This document shows positions 63,101 to 64,000 of a stretch of 64,000 bases of DNA, piece by piece. Source of the stretch: Wuchereria bancrofti. Lineage: Eukaryota; Nematoda; Chromadorea; Rhabditida; Onchocercidae. How positions within the stretch are numbered: the stretch's first letter is position 1; the number at the start of each line of letters is the position of its first letter. The notes below the pieces were generated by a model that did not search any database, had not been told where the DNA came from, and saw only the letters and a program-made list of their open reading frames with translations. The position numbers were made by a program, and so were the translations under genes. The stretch lies in contig SSBO01000008.1 in assembly GCA_005281725.1 (NCBI GenBank), positions 1,612,001 through 1,676,000 of the forward strand, read 5' to 3'.

Positions 63101-64000
63101 ATCTTCAAGAAGACGCAACCCTTTGTTGGCATGCTAATCCTTCTTAGAACTACGGTCGTAGTCGGCGGAAATGTTAATAACAAAACGTAAAAGAGGAAGT
63201 GAGAAGTTTTGCGCCACACTTTTTGAGATTTATTTCATTGTAGTTTATATTTGATACCATTCCGATACTAATAATTTTAGCAAATTTTCCTAATTAAATT
63301 TCTTAGAAGACTGTACCGATTAATTACTTTAAATTATATGGAATAGGCTCTTTATAACATTTTTGATGTTTGCTTTTAAAAGCATTAATTTAAAAATTTT
63401 CTGAAAAAAAATTTTTATTATTAATCATCCACCAAAGAGTGGTTGGAAAATTAGAAATGTAGAAAATTGTCTGATCACAAATTGAGTAAAAAGTTTATTT
63501 TTGTAAATAACAATTCGTGGCATAGTTAAATAACGCATGTAAAAAGCAGCAAATTGATGAACATTTAAAAGTTAAATTGGCCAACACTCAAAAATTGTCT
63601 ACAAATTGTACGGAATGAAATTATGCGAATTAAAATCAAATCAAAATGGTCATTCAATTCAGAGAGATATATTAAAAGCAAACATTACTGTATCAAAACG
63701 AGAGATGAAAAATGAGGATGAAATGAAGTTGAAAGTAATTAAAATATCTAAAAATAATAATATGTCTTGCTAACTGATAAGTTAAATTGAATACAATGTT
63801 ATAGGATATATTCTAAGTTGAAATGAATATAGTACTCTTGATAACATTGCAGTACTTAAATCAGAATATGCATTGTAAACGGTCAGATCAGATCGGTCCA
63901 CTGGTCCTATAATTGTTCCGTAATTTCATTTTTTTAATTGTAATTTTCATAACTACCACATCAAACAGCAAAATAGTGCAAAAAATAGTGCAATTTACAT
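60127..64000. other. Right-end non-coding region
   Basis: No supported exon. It contains the SL acceptor of the S28 gene (AG at 60129-60130 on the - strand), an N at 60658, an (ATTA)n tract at 60740-60771, two chance frames on the - strand at 60866-61099 and 61139-61399, and the 32-bp array at 61825-62531. The segment 63105-63180 is less AT-rich but not open. Confidence 0.45.
61825..62531. repeat. 32-bp satellite-like tandem array (about 24 units)
   Basis: Unit GTACGTGGCTAGCTAAGATA plus ATAAGTTAAAAC, 32 bp, with shorter variants. A homogeneous core (62161-62340) uses CGTGGCTAGCT. The outer units use CGTGTCTAGCT or CGTGTCTAACT. Each unit carries palindromes (ACGTACGT, GCTAGC or CTAG). A longer block containing TTGAGACGTTCGTGTCTAGC occurs on both sides of the core (61873 and 62351). 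Confidence 0.95.

Noticed and set aside
1..64000. Wolbachia-derived or other bacterial insertions
   Set aside because: No stretch with bacterial-style long frames or recognisable bacterial proteins was seen; absence cannot be proven without a search.

Overview
This window is nuclear DNA of a nematode. AT content is very high, and genes are cut into many short exons by AT-rich introns with GT..AG ends and TTTCAG/TTTTAG-type acceptors. Several start codons sit a few bases after an isolated acceptor, as expected for spliced-leader (SL) trans-splicing. Protein similarity and base composition fit a clade III, filarial-type worm; the species cannot be fixed from the sequence. I saw no bacterial or Wolbachia-like genes, no recognisable transposon ORF, no tRNA or rRNA, and no CRISPR array. 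Two N-filled assembly gaps (8477-8658 and 59371-59478) and single Ns at 52601 and 60658 are present.

Layout. On the + strand, from the left edge: the 3' part of COP9 signalosome subunit 2 (135-1763), a Tollip homologue without a visible CUE domain (2563-3842), a UBE2Q-type E2 enzyme (5843-8201), and a ZMPSTE24/FACE-1 CAAX protease (9668-12706). Tail-to-tail with the last, on the - strand, is the La RNA-binding protein (15803 back to 13258). After about 4.3 kb of non-coding DNA comes the largest locus, a + strand gene of 45 inferred exons (20164-44525) in one unbroken reading frame of about 1,990 codons. It encodes a low-complexity, adaptor-like protein that I do not recognise. About 4 kb of mostly empty DNA follows. 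Then come two - strand genes: a kappaB-Ras (NKIRAS-like) small GTPase with a long N-terminal extension (54249 back to 48798), and an S28-family serine peptidase (60126 back to 55926). The right end (60127-64000) is non-coding and carries a 32-bp satellite-like array. Exon chains were assembled by hand from splice signals, reading frame and protein similarity; every chain closes to a whole number of codons.

The genes do not form one pathway. They are ordinary housekeeping functions: ubiquitin/CSN control, prenyl-protein processing, small-RNA chaperoning, GTPase signalling and peptidase. The most unusual feature is structural. Short local tandem duplications repeatedly cover or abut splice sites: donors at 23310 and 43084, acceptors at 42927 and 59323, and a putative SL acceptor plus start codon at 51280. 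In one intron a 37-bp array repeats a fused acceptor/donor motif (CAG|GTAAAT) nine times in the direction of transcription. That array looks like a ladder of recursive-splicing sites and is the best candidate here for something undescribed.
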